Origin: Staphylococcus argenteus
GTDB taxonomy: Bacteria > Bacillota > Bacilli > Staphylococcales > Staphylococcaceae
Reading direction: 5' to 3'
Length of the DNA: 64,000 nucleotides
Assembly: GCF_000236925.1 (NCBI RefSeq)
Contig: NC_016941.1
Coordinates: forward strand, 1,302,001-1,366,000
In this document: positions 8,745 to 16,896 of the stretch, piece after piece
How positions within the stretch are numbered: the stretch's first letter is position 1
Layout: each line of letters begins with the position of its first letter
Notes under the pieces: model-generated
Databases searched by the model: none
Seen by the model: the letters and a program-made list of their open reading frames with translations, nothing else
Told to the model about the DNA's origin: nothing
Position numbers and translations under genes: made by a program

Positions 8745-10199
8745 TTATTTTTGATTATCATAATCATGTGGTTTTAAATTGATAGTTTCAAGTTTAACAA
8801 ACTTTGTTTTATGAATCATTTTATGAACAAAATAAATAATTGCTAAGATGATTAAAGGTAAGAAGTTTCTAAACACACTCAACCAATCATTTTCTAGCAT
8901 GCTTTCAAATGAACTACCAAGTAATAAGAATGCTAAAGTTGCAATAACAATGATAGGACCTAATGGATAAAACGGTGCTTTATATGGAAGTACTTTATTT
9001 GGATCTTCACCTTGTTTTTTAATTGCTTGTCTTAATCGGATTTGAGACCAAATACTTGAACCCCATACAACTATTACCATTGAACCGATGATTTTTAATA
9101 AGTTAAATACAGCATGTGCATTATAATTCGCATAAACAATTACAATAATAACAACAGCGTATGTTGTTAATAATGCTCGAAGCGGTAATTTTGTAGTTTT
9201 GTTTAATTTACTTAAAAACTTAGGTGCTTTATTATCTGCACTTAGTGAATATAACATCCTACCTGTCGTATAAACGCCCGAGTTAGCAGCTGATAATAAT
9301 GATGTTAAAATTACTGCATTAATAACAGATGCTGCAAAAGCAATACCAACTCTATCAAAGACAATTGTAAACGGACTTTGACTTACAGAACCACTTTCAT
9401 TTAATAATAATGGATCTGTATATGGAATAATTGCAGCAATTACAGCAATTGATAACACATAGAACAATAGTATGCGCCAAAAAACTTGCTTAATAGCTTT
9501 AGGCATTGATTTTTTAGGGTCATCAGATTCACCAGCGGTAACAGCTACTACCTCGGTTCCTCCGACAGAGAAACCTGCAACTAGTAATACGCCTAAGAAC
9601 CCTGAAATGCCACCTACAAATGGTGCATCGCCTTTTGTATAATTTTCAAAGCCATAACTATGACCGCCTAAAATACCAAAGATCATTAAAATACCAAATG
9701 CAATGAATACTATAATTGTAATTACTTTAATTAATGATAACCAAAATTCAGTTTCTCCGAATGATTTTACAGAAAAAATGTTTAATAATAGTAAAATGGT
9801 AATAAATATTAAACTCCAAGTAATGGGGTGGAAAAATTTAAATGTGTCCCAGAAATAAAGTACATTTGACGCCACAATAACATCAACACTAGTAACTAAT
9901 GACCATAATGCCCAATACAACCATCCCATTGTAAAACCAAGTGATGAATCTATAAAACGTGTTGAATATGAACTGAAAGAGCCTGATACTGGATAAAATG
10001 TTGCTAATTCTCCAATAGAAGACATTAAGAAGTACAACATAATACCAATAAGTAAATAGGCTAATATAGCGCCTCCGGGTCCAGCTTGTGAAATTATACT
10101 ACCTGTAGCGACAAATAGACCAGTTCCAATTGCACCACCTATAGCAATCATGGAAATGTGTCTAGAATTAAGACTACGGTTCATTTTATTATCTTCCAT
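8745..10199 (-). CDS. lysP: APC-family amino acid permease (LysP-like)
   Basis: A 484-residue integral membrane protein with about 12 hydrophobic segments. The N-terminal motif SMIAIGGAIGTGLFVATG is the amino-acid-binding helix 1 of the AAT/LysP group, and the FSVGGTEVVAVTAGE motif is also typical. Members import amino acids with protons; lysine is the family-based guess. The ATG at 10199 follows GGGAG. The gene is divergent from katA across a 200-bp region that carries a CodY-like box, consistent with an amino-acid-starvation-induced importer. The substrate is inferred, so the symbol is tentative. Confidence 0.88.
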   Translation of the reverse strand: MEDNKMNRSLNSRHISMIAIGGAIGTGLFVATGSIISQAGPGGAILAYLLIGIMLYFLMSSIGELATFYPVSGSFSSYSTRFIDSSLGFTMGWLYWALWSLVTSVDVIVASNVLYFWDTFKFFHPITWSLIFITILLLLNIFSVKSFGETEFWLSLIKVITIIVFIAFGILMIFGILGGHSYGFENYTKGDAPFVGGISGFLGVLLVAGFSVGGTEVVAVTAGESDDPKKSMPKAIKQVFWRILLFYVLSIAVIAAIIPYTDPLLLNESGSVSQSPFTIVFDRVGIAFAASVINAVILTSLLSAANSGVYTTGRMLYSLSADNKAPKFLSKLNKTTKLPLRALLTTYAVVIIVIVYANYNAHAVFNLLKIIGSMVIVVWGSSIWSQIRLRQAIKKQGEDPNKVLPYKAPFYPLGPIIVIATLAFLLLGSSFESMLENDWLSVFRNFLPLIILAIIYFVHKMIHKTKFVKLETINLKPHDYDNQK

Positions 10200-10294
10200 A
10201 TTTAGTCTCCCATCTATTTAAATATACCCATTATTGTAAGCTTTTTAAGTAGACTATTCAATAACTTTTTAACACTTTAAAGCGAAAAAATTAA

Positions 10295-10309
10295 AATTTT
10301 CTGATTTTT
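10295..10309. promoter_or_regulatory. CodY-like operator upstream of the permease
   Basis: AATTTTCTGATTTTT matches 12 of 15 positions of AATTTTCWGAAAATT. The same 15-mer occurs in front of aspartokinase (3579-3593, other strand). It lies about 95 bp upstream of the permease start. Confidence 0.55.
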
Positions 10310-10331
10310 TAATCTTTTTGAGCGTGTTTAA

Positions 10332-10360
10332 TTGTAATTTAATTAGGGTTAAATTATAAT
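10332..10360 (+). promoter_or_regulatory. katA promoter
   Basis: TTGTAA (10332-10337) and TATAAT (10355-10360) are spaced by 17 bp, 42 bp upstream of the katA start. The PerR box lies directly downstream, where bound repressor would block transcription. Confidence 0.65.
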
Positions 10361-10370
10361 GTGTATTAAA

Positions 10371-10385
10371 TTATAATAATTATAA
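10371..10385 (+). promoter_or_regulatory. PerR operator of katA
   Basis: TTATAATAATTATAA is a perfect match to the Bacillales PerR box TTATAATnATTATAA and is fully palindromic. PerR is a peroxide-sensing Fur-family repressor known to control katA in S. aureus. Confidence 0.92.
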
Positions 10386-10402
10386 ATTGTGGAGGGATGA
10401 CT

Positions 10403-11920
10403 ATGTCACAACATGATAAAAAATTAACTGGAGTTTTTGGGCATCCAGTATCAGATCGAGAAAATAGTATGACAGCAGGACCTAGGGGACCTCTTTTAAT
10501 GCAAGATATTTACTTTTTAGAGCAAATGTCTCAATTTGATAGAGAAGTTATACCTGAACGTCGAATGCATGCGAAAGGTTCTGGTGCATTTGGTACGTTT
10601 ACTGTAACTAAAGATATTACAAAGTATACTAATGCTAAGATTTTCTCAGAAATTGGTAAACAAACTGAAATGTTCGCACGTTTTTCTACAGTAGCAGGTG
10701 AACGTGGTGCTGCTGATGCAGAACGAGATATTAGAGGATTTGCTTTAAAATTTTATACAGAAGAAGGTAACTGGGATTTAGTAGGGAATAATACGCCTGT
10801 CTTCTTTTTCAGAGATCCAAAGTTATTTGTTAGTTTAAATCGCGCTGTTAAACGTGATCCAAGAACAAATATGCGAGATGCTCAAAATAACTGGGATTTT
10901 TGGACTGGACTTCCTGAAGCTTTACATCAGGTGACGATTTTAATGTCAGATAGAGGGATACCTAAAGATTTACGCCATATGCATGGATTCGGTTCTCACA
11001 CGTATTCAATGTACAATGATGCTGGCGAACGTGTTTGGGTTAAATTCCACTTTAGAACTCAACAAGGTATTGAAAATTTAACAGATGAAGAAGCTGCTGA
11101 AATTGTAGCGACTGATCGTGATTCATCACAACGAGATTTATTTAATGCTATTGAGAATGGTGATTATCCAAAATGGACAATGTATATCCAAGTAATGACA
11201 GAAGAACAAGCCAAAAACCATAAGGATAATCCATTCGATTTAACAAAAGTATGGTATCACGATGAATATCCATTAATTGAAGTAGGAGAGTTTGAATTAA
11301 ACCGAAATCCAGATAATTATTTTATGGATGTAGAACAAGCTGCTTTTGCACCAACTAATATTATTCCTGGATTAGATTTTTCACCTGATAAAATGTTACA
11401 AGGGCGTTTGTTCTCATATGGAGATGCGCAAAGATATCGCTTAGGTGTAAATCATTGGCAAATTCCTGTGAACCAGCCTAAAGGTGTAGGTATTGAAAAC
11501 ATTTGTCCATTTAGCAGAGATGGTCAAATGCGTGTGCTTGATAATAACCAAGGTGGAGGCACACATTATTATCCAAATAATCAAGGCAAATTTGATTCAC
11601 AACCTGAATATAAAAAGCCACCATTCCCAACTGATGGTTATGGCTATGAATATAATCAACGCCAAGATGATGATAATTATTTTGAGCAACCTGGTAAGTT
11701 ATTTAGATTACAAACTGATGATGCTAAAGAAAGAATTTTCACAAATACAGCAAATGCAATGGATGGTGTATCTGAAGATGTTAAGCGACGTCATATCCGT
11801 CATTGCTATAAAGCTGATCCAGAATATGGTGAAGGTGTAGCTAAAGCATTAGGTATTGATATTAATTCAATTAATCTTGAAACAGAAAGTGACGAAACTT
11901 ACGAAAACTTTAAAAAATAA
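10403..11920 (+). CDS. katA: Catalase
   Basis: A 505-residue monofunctional haem catalase that disproportionates hydrogen peroxide. The distal histidine is H56 in [13 protein letters not shown], the catalytic asparagine is in [10 protein letters not shown] (about 129-130), and the haem-ligand tyrosine is Y339 in [15 protein letters not shown] chose ATG 10403 because GGAGG (10391-10395) is 7 nt upstream; the ATG at 10397 is too close. The resulting 505 residues equal the usual S. aureus KatA length. No signal peptide is present, so it is cytoplasmic. Regulation by PerR is supported by the perfect box at 10371. No clear terminator follows before rpmG. Confidence 0.98.
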   Translation: MSQHDKKLTGVFGHPVSDRENSMTAGPRGPLLMQDIYFLEQMSQFDREVIPERRMHAKGSGAFGTFTVTKDITKYTNAKIFSEIGKQTEMFARFSTVAGERGAADAERDIRGFALKFYTEEGNWDLVGNNTPVFFFRDPKLFVSLNRAVKRDPRTNMRDAQNNWDFWTGLPEALHQVTILMSDRGIPKDLRHMHGFGSHTYSMYNDAGERVWVKFHFRTQQGIENLTDEEAAEIVATDRDSSQRDLFNAIENGDYPKWTMYIQVMTEEQAKNHKDNPFDLTKVWYHDEYPLIEVGEFELNRNPDNYFMDVEQAAFAPTNIIPGLDFSPDKMLQGRLFSYGDAQRYRLGVNHWQIPVNQPKGVGIENICPFSRDGQMRVLDNNQGGGTHYYPNNQGKFDSQPEYKKPPFPTDGYGYEYNQRQDDDNYFEQPGKLFRLQTDDAKERIFTNTANAMDGVSEDVKRRHIRHCYKADPEYGEGVAKALGIDINSINLETESDETYENFKK

Positions 11921-11976
11921 ATTTGAAATGTGTATTCAATATTGCGTAGTTGAGCAGTTTATGATAATATAATAAA

Positions 11977-11991
11977 TCGTAAAGATTCCTA
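11977..11991 (+). promoter_or_regulatory. Degenerate Zur-like site at rpmG
   Basis: TCGTAAAGATTCCTA matches 11 of the 14 defined positions of the Zur consensus TCGTAATnATTACGA. It begins 3 bp after a TATAAT (11968-11973), almost the same geometry as the perfect Zur box at rpsN. Weaker evidence than at rpsN. Confidence 0.4.
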
Positions 11992-12010
11992 ACAAGAGAG
12001 GGTGTTTAAC

Positions 12011-12160
12011 GTGCGCGTAAACGTAACATTAGCATGCACAGAATGTGGCGATCGTAACTATATCACTACTAAAAATAAACGTAACAATCCTGAGCGTATT
12101 GAAATGAAGAAATATTGCCCAAGATTAAACAAATATACGTTACATCGTGAAACTAAGTAA
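12011..12160 (+). CDS. rpmG: 50S ribosomal protein L33 (partly degenerate zinc site)
   Basis: A 49-residue L33 starting at GTG 12011. The sequence [17 protein letters not shown] followed by [17 protein letters not shown] is diagnostic. Zinc-binding L33 proteins have two CxxC pairs. Here the first pair (C9, C12) is intact, but the second has only its first cysteine, with Leu in place of the last one (CPRL). This protein therefore probably binds zinc weakly or not at all, which would suit a zinc-limitation variant. Staphylococci carry several L33 paralogues. A degenerate Zur-like site lies at the promoter. The gene ends before a strong terminator. Confidence 0.93.
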
Positions 12161-12196
12161 TTCTTATCATTCAAATACGACGATTTGAAATTAAAG

Positions 12197-12233
12197 CGGG
12201 CTTTTCCATTATTTATGGAAAGCTCGTTTTTTT
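12197..12233 (+). terminator. Terminator after rpmG
   Basis: A hairpin with arms CGGGCTTTTCCAT (12197-12209) and ATGGAAAGCTCG (12215-12226) is followed by seven T residues. Confidence 0.9.
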
Positions 12234-12543
12234 GATGATAATTCAATATAATAGTTAGAAACATATTTCAAAAGTAATAAAGTAAATATATAGATACATG
12301 ATTTGAGTTATTTCTTAATGAAGTAAACGGAAAAATTATCATGGTATATTGATAAATGATGTTGGAACGCTGCGAACAATACAGTAATAGTAAATTTTAA
12401 AAAAAGGTGAGTTTCCATATATAGTAGAAAATGAAAAGTAATAGTTTTTTAAAAGAAAGTATAGTCGTTTCGAAGTGGATTAAAATTTTACAAAGTCATA
12501 GAACGTTTTTTGAGTGATTTAGCAAATAAATAAGATTTAACTG
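12234..12543. other. Intergenic region without a gene
   Basis: About 310 bp, very AT-rich. I see only scattered short stretches without convincing start, ribosome binding site or hairpin. The rpsN promoter begins at its right end. Confidence 0.4.
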
Positions 12544-12571
12544 TTGAATTATGTGATTATTGTGTTATTAT
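12544..12571 (+). promoter_or_regulatory. rpsN promoter
   Basis: TTGAAT (12544-12549) and TATTAT (12566-12571) have a 16-bp spacer. The Zur box begins 2 bp downstream of the -10 element. Confidence 0.55.
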
Positions 12572-12573
12572 AT

Positions 12574-12594
12574 AAATCGTAATAATTACGATTT
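12574..12594 (+). promoter_or_regulatory. Zur operator of rpsN
   Basis: A perfect 21-bp palindrome whose 15-bp core TCGTAATAATTACGA matches the Firmicute Zur consensus exactly, flanked by AAA and TTT. It covers the likely transcription start, so Zur with zinc would repress rpsN and zinc starvation would release it. Confidence 0.9.
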
Positions 12595-12617
12595 GATAAA
12601 AAGTGAGGTAACAATAT

Positions 12618-12887
12618 ATGGCTAAGAAGTCTAAAATAGCAAAAGAAAGAAAAAGAGAAGAATTAGTAAATAAATATTATGAGTTACGTAAAGAGTTAAA
12701 AGCGAAAGGTGATTATGAAGCATTAAGAAAATTACCTAGAGATTCATCACCAACACGCTTAACAAGAAGATGTAAAGTTACGGGTAGACCAAGAGGTGTA
12801 TTACGTAAATTTGAAATGTCACGTATTGCATTTAGAGAACATGCACATAAAGGACAAATTCCAGGTGTTAAAAAATCAAGCTGGTAA
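12618..12887 (+). CDS. rpsN: 30S ribosomal protein S14, zinc-independent (C-minus) paralogue
   Basis: An 89-residue S14 of the long type. The C-terminal [26 protein letters not shown] is diagnostic. It lacks the two CxxC zinc motifs of the short S14 encoded in the main ribosomal operon; only one cysteine remains. Such paralogues replace the zinc form when zinc is scarce, which agrees with the perfect Zur box just upstream. The ATG follows GTGAGG. The gene is monocistronic with its own terminator. Confidence 0.96.
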
Positions 12888-12958
12888 AATTAAATTTCGT
12901 ACTTTAGCCCATTTACAATATTAATAAAACAATGTACAGTATATACGAATGCTATAAA

Positions 12959-12999
12959 CTGAATGTTTTCGGAATTAATCAAGAAAACATCCGGTTTTT
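12959..12999 (+). terminator. Terminator after rpsN
   Basis: ATGTTTTC (12963-12970) pairs with GAAAACAT (12983-12990), extended by weaker outer pairs, and is followed by a T run. Confidence 0.7.
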
Positions 13000-13044
13000 A
13001 ATTTGCATTAATAAAATAATTAGTTTTAAAAGGGGCTATTTAAA

Positions 13045-14022
13045 GTGAAAATATTTGATTATGAAGATATTCAGTTAATACCTAATAAATGTATTGTTGA
13101 AAGCAGATCTGAATGTGACACATCGATTCAATTTGGACCGAAGACGTTTAAACTACCTGTAGTTCCTGCGAATATGCAAACAGTTATGAATGAAACATTA
13201 GCAAAACGGTTTGCAGAAAATGATTATTTCTATATCATGCATCGTTTTGATGAAAAAGCTAGAGTACCTTTTATAAAAAATATGCAAGATTCAGGTTTAT
13301 TTGCATCAATTTCAGTAGGTGTAAAGAAATCAGAATTTGAATTTATTGAAAAATTAGCTCAAGATAAATTGATACCAGAATATATAACAATAGATATTGC
13401 TCATGGACATTCTGATTCAGTAATTAATATGATAAAACATATAAAAAAACATTTACCTGAGAGTTATGTCATTGCAGGGAATGTTGGTACGCCTGAAGGT
13501 GTTAGAGAATTAGAAAATGCTGGTGCTGATGCTACAAAAGTTGGTATTGGTCCTGGTAGAGTTTGTATTACAAAGATTAAAACTGGCTTTGGTACAGGCG
13601 GTTGGCAGCTAGCAGCATTAAATTTATGTAGTAAAGCTGCACGTAAACCTTTAATTGCTGATGGTGGTATAAGAACACATGGTGATATAGCTAAATCTAT
13701 TCGCTTTGGCGCATCAATGGTCATGATTGGTTCGCTTTTTGCTGCGCATGAAGAATCTCCAGGTGAGACTGTTGAACTTGACGGCAAACAGTATAAAGAA
13801 TATTTTGGAAGTGCTTCAGAATTTCAAAAAGGTGAACATAAAAATGTTGAAGGTAAGAAAATGTTTGTAGAACATAAAGGTTCATTATTTGATACTTTAA
13901 ATGAAATGCAACAAGATTTACAAAGTTCAATTTCATATGCCGGTGGAAAAGACTTGAAATCATTACGTACTGTAGATTATGTTATTGTAAGAAACTCTAT
14001 TTTTAATGGAGATAGAGATTAA
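13045..14022 (+). CDS. guaC: GMP reductase
   Basis: A 325-residue TIM-barrel enzyme that reductively deaminates GMP to IMP with NADPH, balancing guanine and adenine nucleotides. The catalytic cysteine is C174 in the loop [11 protein letters not shown], and [11 protein letters not shown] and [16 protein letters not shown] are IMPDH/GMPR signatures. There are no CBS domains, and the size and the FYIMHRF motif separate it from IMP dehydrogenase. It starts with GTG at 13045 after AAAAGGGG. The next gene begins only about 20 bp downstream, so the two may be cotranscribed. Confidence 0.95.
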   Translation: MKIFDYEDIQLIPNKCIVESRSECDTSIQFGPKTFKLPVVPANMQTVMNETLAKRFAENDYFYIMHRFDEKARVPFIKNMQDSGLFASISVGVKKSEFEFIEKLAQDKLIPEYITIDIAHGHSDSVINMIKHIKKHLPESYVIAGNVGTPEGVRELENAGADATKVGIGPGRVCITKIKTGFGTGGWQLAALNLCSKAARKPLIADGGIRTHGDIAKSIRFGASMVMIGSLFAAHEESPGETVELDGKQYKEYFGSASEFQKGEHKNVEGKKMFVEHKGSLFDTLNEMQQDLQSSISYAGGKDLKSLRTVDYVIVRNSIFNGDRD

Positions 14023-14043
14023 TATTTATAGTAGGTGATGTAA

Positions 14044-15060
14044 ATTAAAAAGTTCATAGTAACTGTTGTTGCGTTATTATCGATTATTATCATCGCGCCA
14101 ATGACAGAATTTAAACCATTCATTCATTTACAAAATGAAGTAAGACAATATATTGATATTCACATCAATAAAGAAACAATTTCTGCAGAAAATAAATTGG
14201 ATACGCCAAAGAAACAACAATTTGCCTTTAATAATATTCAGATGAACATGTCTAAATCAGAAGTTGAAAAGGTATTGAAACAACCTAAAAGAGTGACATT
14301 TAATGAATATGGTACGAAGTGGTATACGTATTATGATGGTGATTACAATAATTTTATAATGGTAAGTTACATTAAAGATAAAGTTAATGCGATATATTCA
14401 AATCAAAATATCATCACTTCAAAATCAAAAATTAAATATAACACACCGAAATCGGTTGTAAGGCAAAGATTAGGCGAACCAGAAACCGAGATTGTTAAAG
14501 GTAGAGTTCGTTACGAACAAAATAATAAAGAATATGATGTTTTCCATAAAAATCATATTTATACGACGGTATTTTATGATAAACATCGACGTAATAATGT
14601 AACAGCTGTTTTGCAAGTAAGCGATGCTATGGAAAATAGATTGAAAGAACAGTATGGCGCGCCATCAAAATCACTGGCAAATAGTTACGAGCTTCAAAAT
14701 TTTGATTTAGTTAATGCTGAAAGAAAACAACATGAGTTACCAACGCTAAAGTATTCAAAACAGAATTCTGAAACAGCACGAAAACACAGTAAAGATATGG
14801 CAGATAACCACTATTTTGATCATACTAACTTAAAAGGTCAATCTCCGTTTGATCGATTGAAAAAAGATGGTATAACATTTAGGTCAGCTGGTGAAAATTT
14901 AGCATATGGCCAAGTAAGCAGTATTTACGCACATGAAGGGTTAATGAACTCTCTTGGTCATAGAAAGAATATTTTAAACGACGCATTTAATACATTAGGT
15001 GTTGGTGTTGATTTTAATGATGAAAAACAACCGTTTTGGACAGAAAATTACACTGGATAA
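14044..15060 (+). CDS. Secreted CAP/SCP-domain protein with CAP-associated N-terminal domain; ATT start proposed
   Basis: The best start is an ATT at 14044, 6 nt after AGGTG (14033-14037). It sits directly behind a stop codon at 14041 and gives 338 residues beginning with the signal-peptide-like KKFIVTVVALLSIIIIAP. The first in-frame ATG (14101) would cut into this hydrophobic segment and has no ribosome binding site. Residues about 60-190 resemble the CAP-associated domain (YkwD-type proteins), with FNNIQMNMSKSEVEKVLKQP and a second similar repeat. The C-terminal about 120 residues form a CAP domain: LVNAERKQHELPTLKYS, HSKDMADNHYFDHTN, AGENLAYG and SLGHRKNILN. Such proteins are secreted or membrane-tethered. 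The molecular function is unknown. Confidence 0.85.
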   Translation: MKKFIVTVVALLSIIIIAPMTEFKPFIHLQNEVRQYIDIHINKETISAENKLDTPKKQQFAFNNIQMNMSKSEVEKVLKQPKRVTFNEYGTKWYTYYDGDYNNFIMVSYIKDKVNAIYSNQNIITSKSKIKYNTPKSVVRQRLGEPETEIVKGRVRYEQNNKEYDVFHKNHIYTTVFYDKHRRNNVTAVLQVSDAMENRLKEQYGAPSKSLANSYELQNFDLVNAERKQHELPTLKYSKQNSETARKHSKDMADNHYFDHTNLKGQSPFDRLKKDGITFRSAGENLAYGQVSSIYAHEGLMNSLGHRKNILNDAFNTLGVGVDFNDEKQPFWTENYTG

Positions 15061-15117
15061 TGTTTCTAAAGCTTGTTTAAAGGGTAATGTTTATCTGTAA
15101 GGAAGTAGATAAACATG

Positions 15118-15198
15118 ATGATTTAAGACAAACCAAAAGATGCGGATATATTAGAACGCGTCAAAGACATATTAAATAAAAAAGATAGTAAAAAATAA
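15118..15198 (+). pseudogene. Possible small protein gene interrupted by a stop codon
   Basis: Reading from ATG 15118, the third codon is TAA (15124-15126). After it follows DKPKDADILERVKDILNK then KDSKK and a TAA at 15196. The charged, helix-like composition is coding-like, a purine-rich AAGGAAG lies about 10 nt upstream of the ATG, and a terminator follows at once. A single CAA-to-TAA change would explain it, but it could also be chance. Confidence 0.3.
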
Positions 15199-15204
15199 TA
15201 TTAG

Positions 15205-15239
15205 CTCGCTTCTGCATATAATTGTAGAGGCGAGTTTTA
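15205..15239 (+). terminator. Terminator downstream of the CAP gene
   Basis: CTCGCTTCT pairs with AGAGGCGAG (9 bp with one G-T pair), followed by TTTTA. Confidence 0.8.
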
Positions 15240-15306
15240 CTTTATGTATAACTAAAACTCTGATTGTTTCTAGTGTTGTAACATACATATAAAGGATGGC
15301 ATAAAA

Positions 15307-15340
15307 AACCTCTTGATAATCATTGAGATTTCAAGAGGTT
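15307..15340 (-). terminator. lexA terminator
   Basis: AACCTCTTGA (15307-15316) pairs with TCAAGAGGTT (15331-15340). On the minus strand the hairpin runs into a T run, about 60 bp beyond the lexA stop. Confidence 0.85.
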
Positions 15341-15398
15341 GGAAATTTATTATGAATGAGGGTTTAACAAATGCGATTATATATAAATTGTTGAAATA

Positions 15399-16022
15399 TT
15401 ACATTTCGCGATATAAACCAATTACTTTACCAATAACTGTAACGTTATCAAGGTATATTGGTTCCATTGTGCTATTTTCAGGTTGTAAACGATATCGATT
15501 TCTTTCTTTATAAAAACGTTTAACCGTTGCTTCATCTTCATCTGTCATTGCAACGATGATATCACCATTTTCTGCAATTGTTTGGCTTCGAACAATTACT
15601 TTATCTCCATCTAAGATACCTGCTTCAATCATACTGTCGCCCACAACATTTAAAATGAATATATCGCTATTATGTGTTGATGTTAGGTGTTCTGGTAATG
15701 GAAAATATTCTTCTACATTTTCAACTGCGGTAATTGGAACACCAGCAGTAACTTTACCAATAACAGGAACATGAATTGTCTCTTCCATATTAATATTGTC
15801 ATTTGTTTGATCACTTACAATTTCAATTGCACGAGGTTTCGTTGGATCTCGTCTAATATATCCTTTTTCCTCAAGACGTGAAAGATGGCCATGAACTGTT
15901 GAACTTGAAGCTAAACCAACCGCTTCGCCAATTTCACGAACACTAGGTGGATAACCTTTCGACTGAACAACTTGTTTAATATAATTATATATTTCGCTTT
16001 GTCGTTTTGTTAATTCTCTCAT
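15399..16022 (-). CDS. lexA: SOS repressor LexA
   Basis: A 207-residue repressor with an N-terminal winged helix (about 1-70; [23 protein letters not shown] is split by the turn) and a C-terminal S24-type autoprotease. The self-cleavage bond is A93-G94 in KVTAG, the nucleophile is S130 in VGDSM, and the general base is K168 in ATVKR. Activated RecA triggers the cleavage. The start follows GGAG. The gene is divergent from sosA, and the shared intergenic region holds three LexA-type boxes, so it is autoregulated. The minus-strand promoter is TTGTTT, 17 bp, then an extended -10 TGCTATAAT (16054-16062). Confidence 0.97.
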   Translation of the reverse strand: MRELTKRQSEIYNYIKQVVQSKGYPPSVREIGEAVGLASSSTVHGHLSRLEEKGYIRRDPTKPRAIEIVSDQTNDNINMEETIHVPVIGKVTAGVPITAVENVEEYFPLPEHLTSTHNSDIFILNVVGDSMIEAGILDGDKVIVRSQTIAENGDIIVAMTDEDEATVKRFYKERNRYRLQPENSTMEPIYLDNVTVIGKVIGLYREM

Positions 16023-16079
16023 ATATAGGCACTCCCTAATTTAATTTAAATTTATTATAGCATTAATTCAAAACTAAAA

Positions 16080-16093
16080 CAAACATTTGTTCG
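16080..16093. promoter_or_regulatory. LexA box 1 (lexA side)
   Basis: CAAACATTTGTTCG differs from the Gram-positive SOS box CGAAC-N4-GTTCG by one base. It overlaps the -35 element of the lexA promoter. Confidence 0.85.
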
Positions 16094-16101
16094 TTAAAAT
16101 G

Positions 16102-16121
16102 TTGACATAGAACATAAGTTC
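16102..16121 (+). promoter_or_regulatory. sosA -35 element with LexA-like half-sites
   Basis: TTGACA (16102-16107), with TAAATT 17 bp downstream (16125-16130), forms a probable sosA promoter. GAACATAAGTTC (16110-16121) keeps the GAAC-N4-GTTC core inside the spacer. Confidence 0.6.
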
Positions 16122-16137
16122 TGATAAATTACTTATA

Positions 16138-16151
16138 CAAACAAATGTTCT
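16138..16151 (+). promoter_or_regulatory. LexA box 3 (sosA side)
   Basis: CAAACAAATGTTCT carries the AAC-N4-GTTC core, 14 bp upstream of the sosA start and overlapping the probable start of transcription. Confidence 0.75.
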
Positions 16152-16164
16152 AGGAGTGAAATCG

Positions 16165-16398
16165 ATGTTTTTCAATAAATATAAAAACTTATCCACATAT
16201 ATAATCATATTTTTAGTTTCAAGCACAGCTTTTTCTATATTCTTATTAAGTGCGAACATCAGTGCTCACACGGAACAAACGTACGAGATGACTGATCACC
16301 AAATTAAGACAAAAGCGATTGACAAAACATACGAACATAGTATCCCTACAAACGAAGACGAACAAAAAGACCGAAAAGTGTTCGCGTTTATAAATTAA
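16165..16398 (+). CDS. sosA: SOS-induced cell division inhibitor SosA
   Basis: A 77-residue protein starting at ATG 16165, 8 nt after AGGAG; a GTG at 16156 overlaps that site. Residues about 10-30 form one transmembrane helix (YIIIFLVSSTAFSIFLLS), followed by a short extracellular tail ending KVFAFIN. Length, topology and the position divergent from lexA match the staphylococcal SosA, which halts septation during DNA damage (functional counterpart of YneA and SulA). It has no LysM domain, unlike Bacillus YneA. LexA boxes precede it. Confidence 0.95.
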   Translation: MFFNKYKNLSTYIIIFLVSSTAFSIFLLSANISAHTEQTYEMTDHQIKTKAIDKTYEHSIPTNEDEQKDRKVFAFIN

Positions 16399-16416
16399 TT
16401 CGATAAATTTTTCTAT

Positions 16417-16450
16417 GCTATTTTGCTTATTTCTGCAAAGTAGCGTTTTT
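16417..16450 (+). terminator. sosA terminator
   Basis: GCTATTTTGC (16417-16426) pairs with GCAAAGTAGC, followed by a run of six T residues. Confidence 0.8.
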
Positions 16451-16536
16451 TATTACTTTTTAGATGATCTTAAATTTGTTATATTTTGTTAAAGTATTAT
16501 AATGGTTGGATAAATACAGTGAAAGTAGGTTTTTTA

Positions 16537-16776
16537 ATGAGTAATTCAGATTTGAATATCGAAAGAATAAATGAATTAGCTAGAAAGAAAAAAGCAGAAG
16601 GTTTAACACAAGAAGAGGCGAAAGAGCAAACAGCTTTAAGAAAAGCTTATCTTGAAAGTTTTAGAAAAGGATTTAAACAACAAATAGAAAATACAAAAGT
16701 GATTGATCCGGAGGGTAATGATGTTACACCGGAAAAAATCAAAGAGATACAGGAAAAAAGAGACAATCAAAATTAG
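16537..16776 (+). CDS. DUF896 family protein (YnzC-like)
   Basis: A 79-residue, highly charged helical protein starting MSNSDLNIERINELARKKK. The segment LARKKKAEGLTQEEAKEQTAL is the DUF896 hallmark (written here in part as ELARKKKAEGLT and EEAKEQ). In Bacillus subtilis the homologue ynzC sits in the yneA operon beside lexA and takes part in the SOS region, so synteny supports the call. An AGTAGG lies upstream of the ATG; an earlier in-frame start has no such site. No membrane segment. Molecular role unknown. Confidence 0.9.
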   Translation: MSNSDLNIERINELARKKKAEGLTQEEAKEQTALRKAYLESFRKGFKQQIENTKVIDPEGNDVTPEKIKEIQEKRDNQN

Positions 16777-16896
16777 TTCATAACTATATATAGAATTTTC
16801 TGACATTAAAATTTGATTTAAGTATTTTACTTATCTTTTTATTTTAAAATAAGTTATAATGTATTTGATAAAATTGAAGAAGGGAAGATATACAAG

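Noticed and set aside
13464..13963. Minus-strand frames inside guaC
   Set aside because: They are shadows of the strongly conserved GuaC frame.
15313..15513. Plus-strand frame of 66 codons over the end of lexA
   Set aside because: It lies antisense to lexA and its terminator, with no supporting signals.
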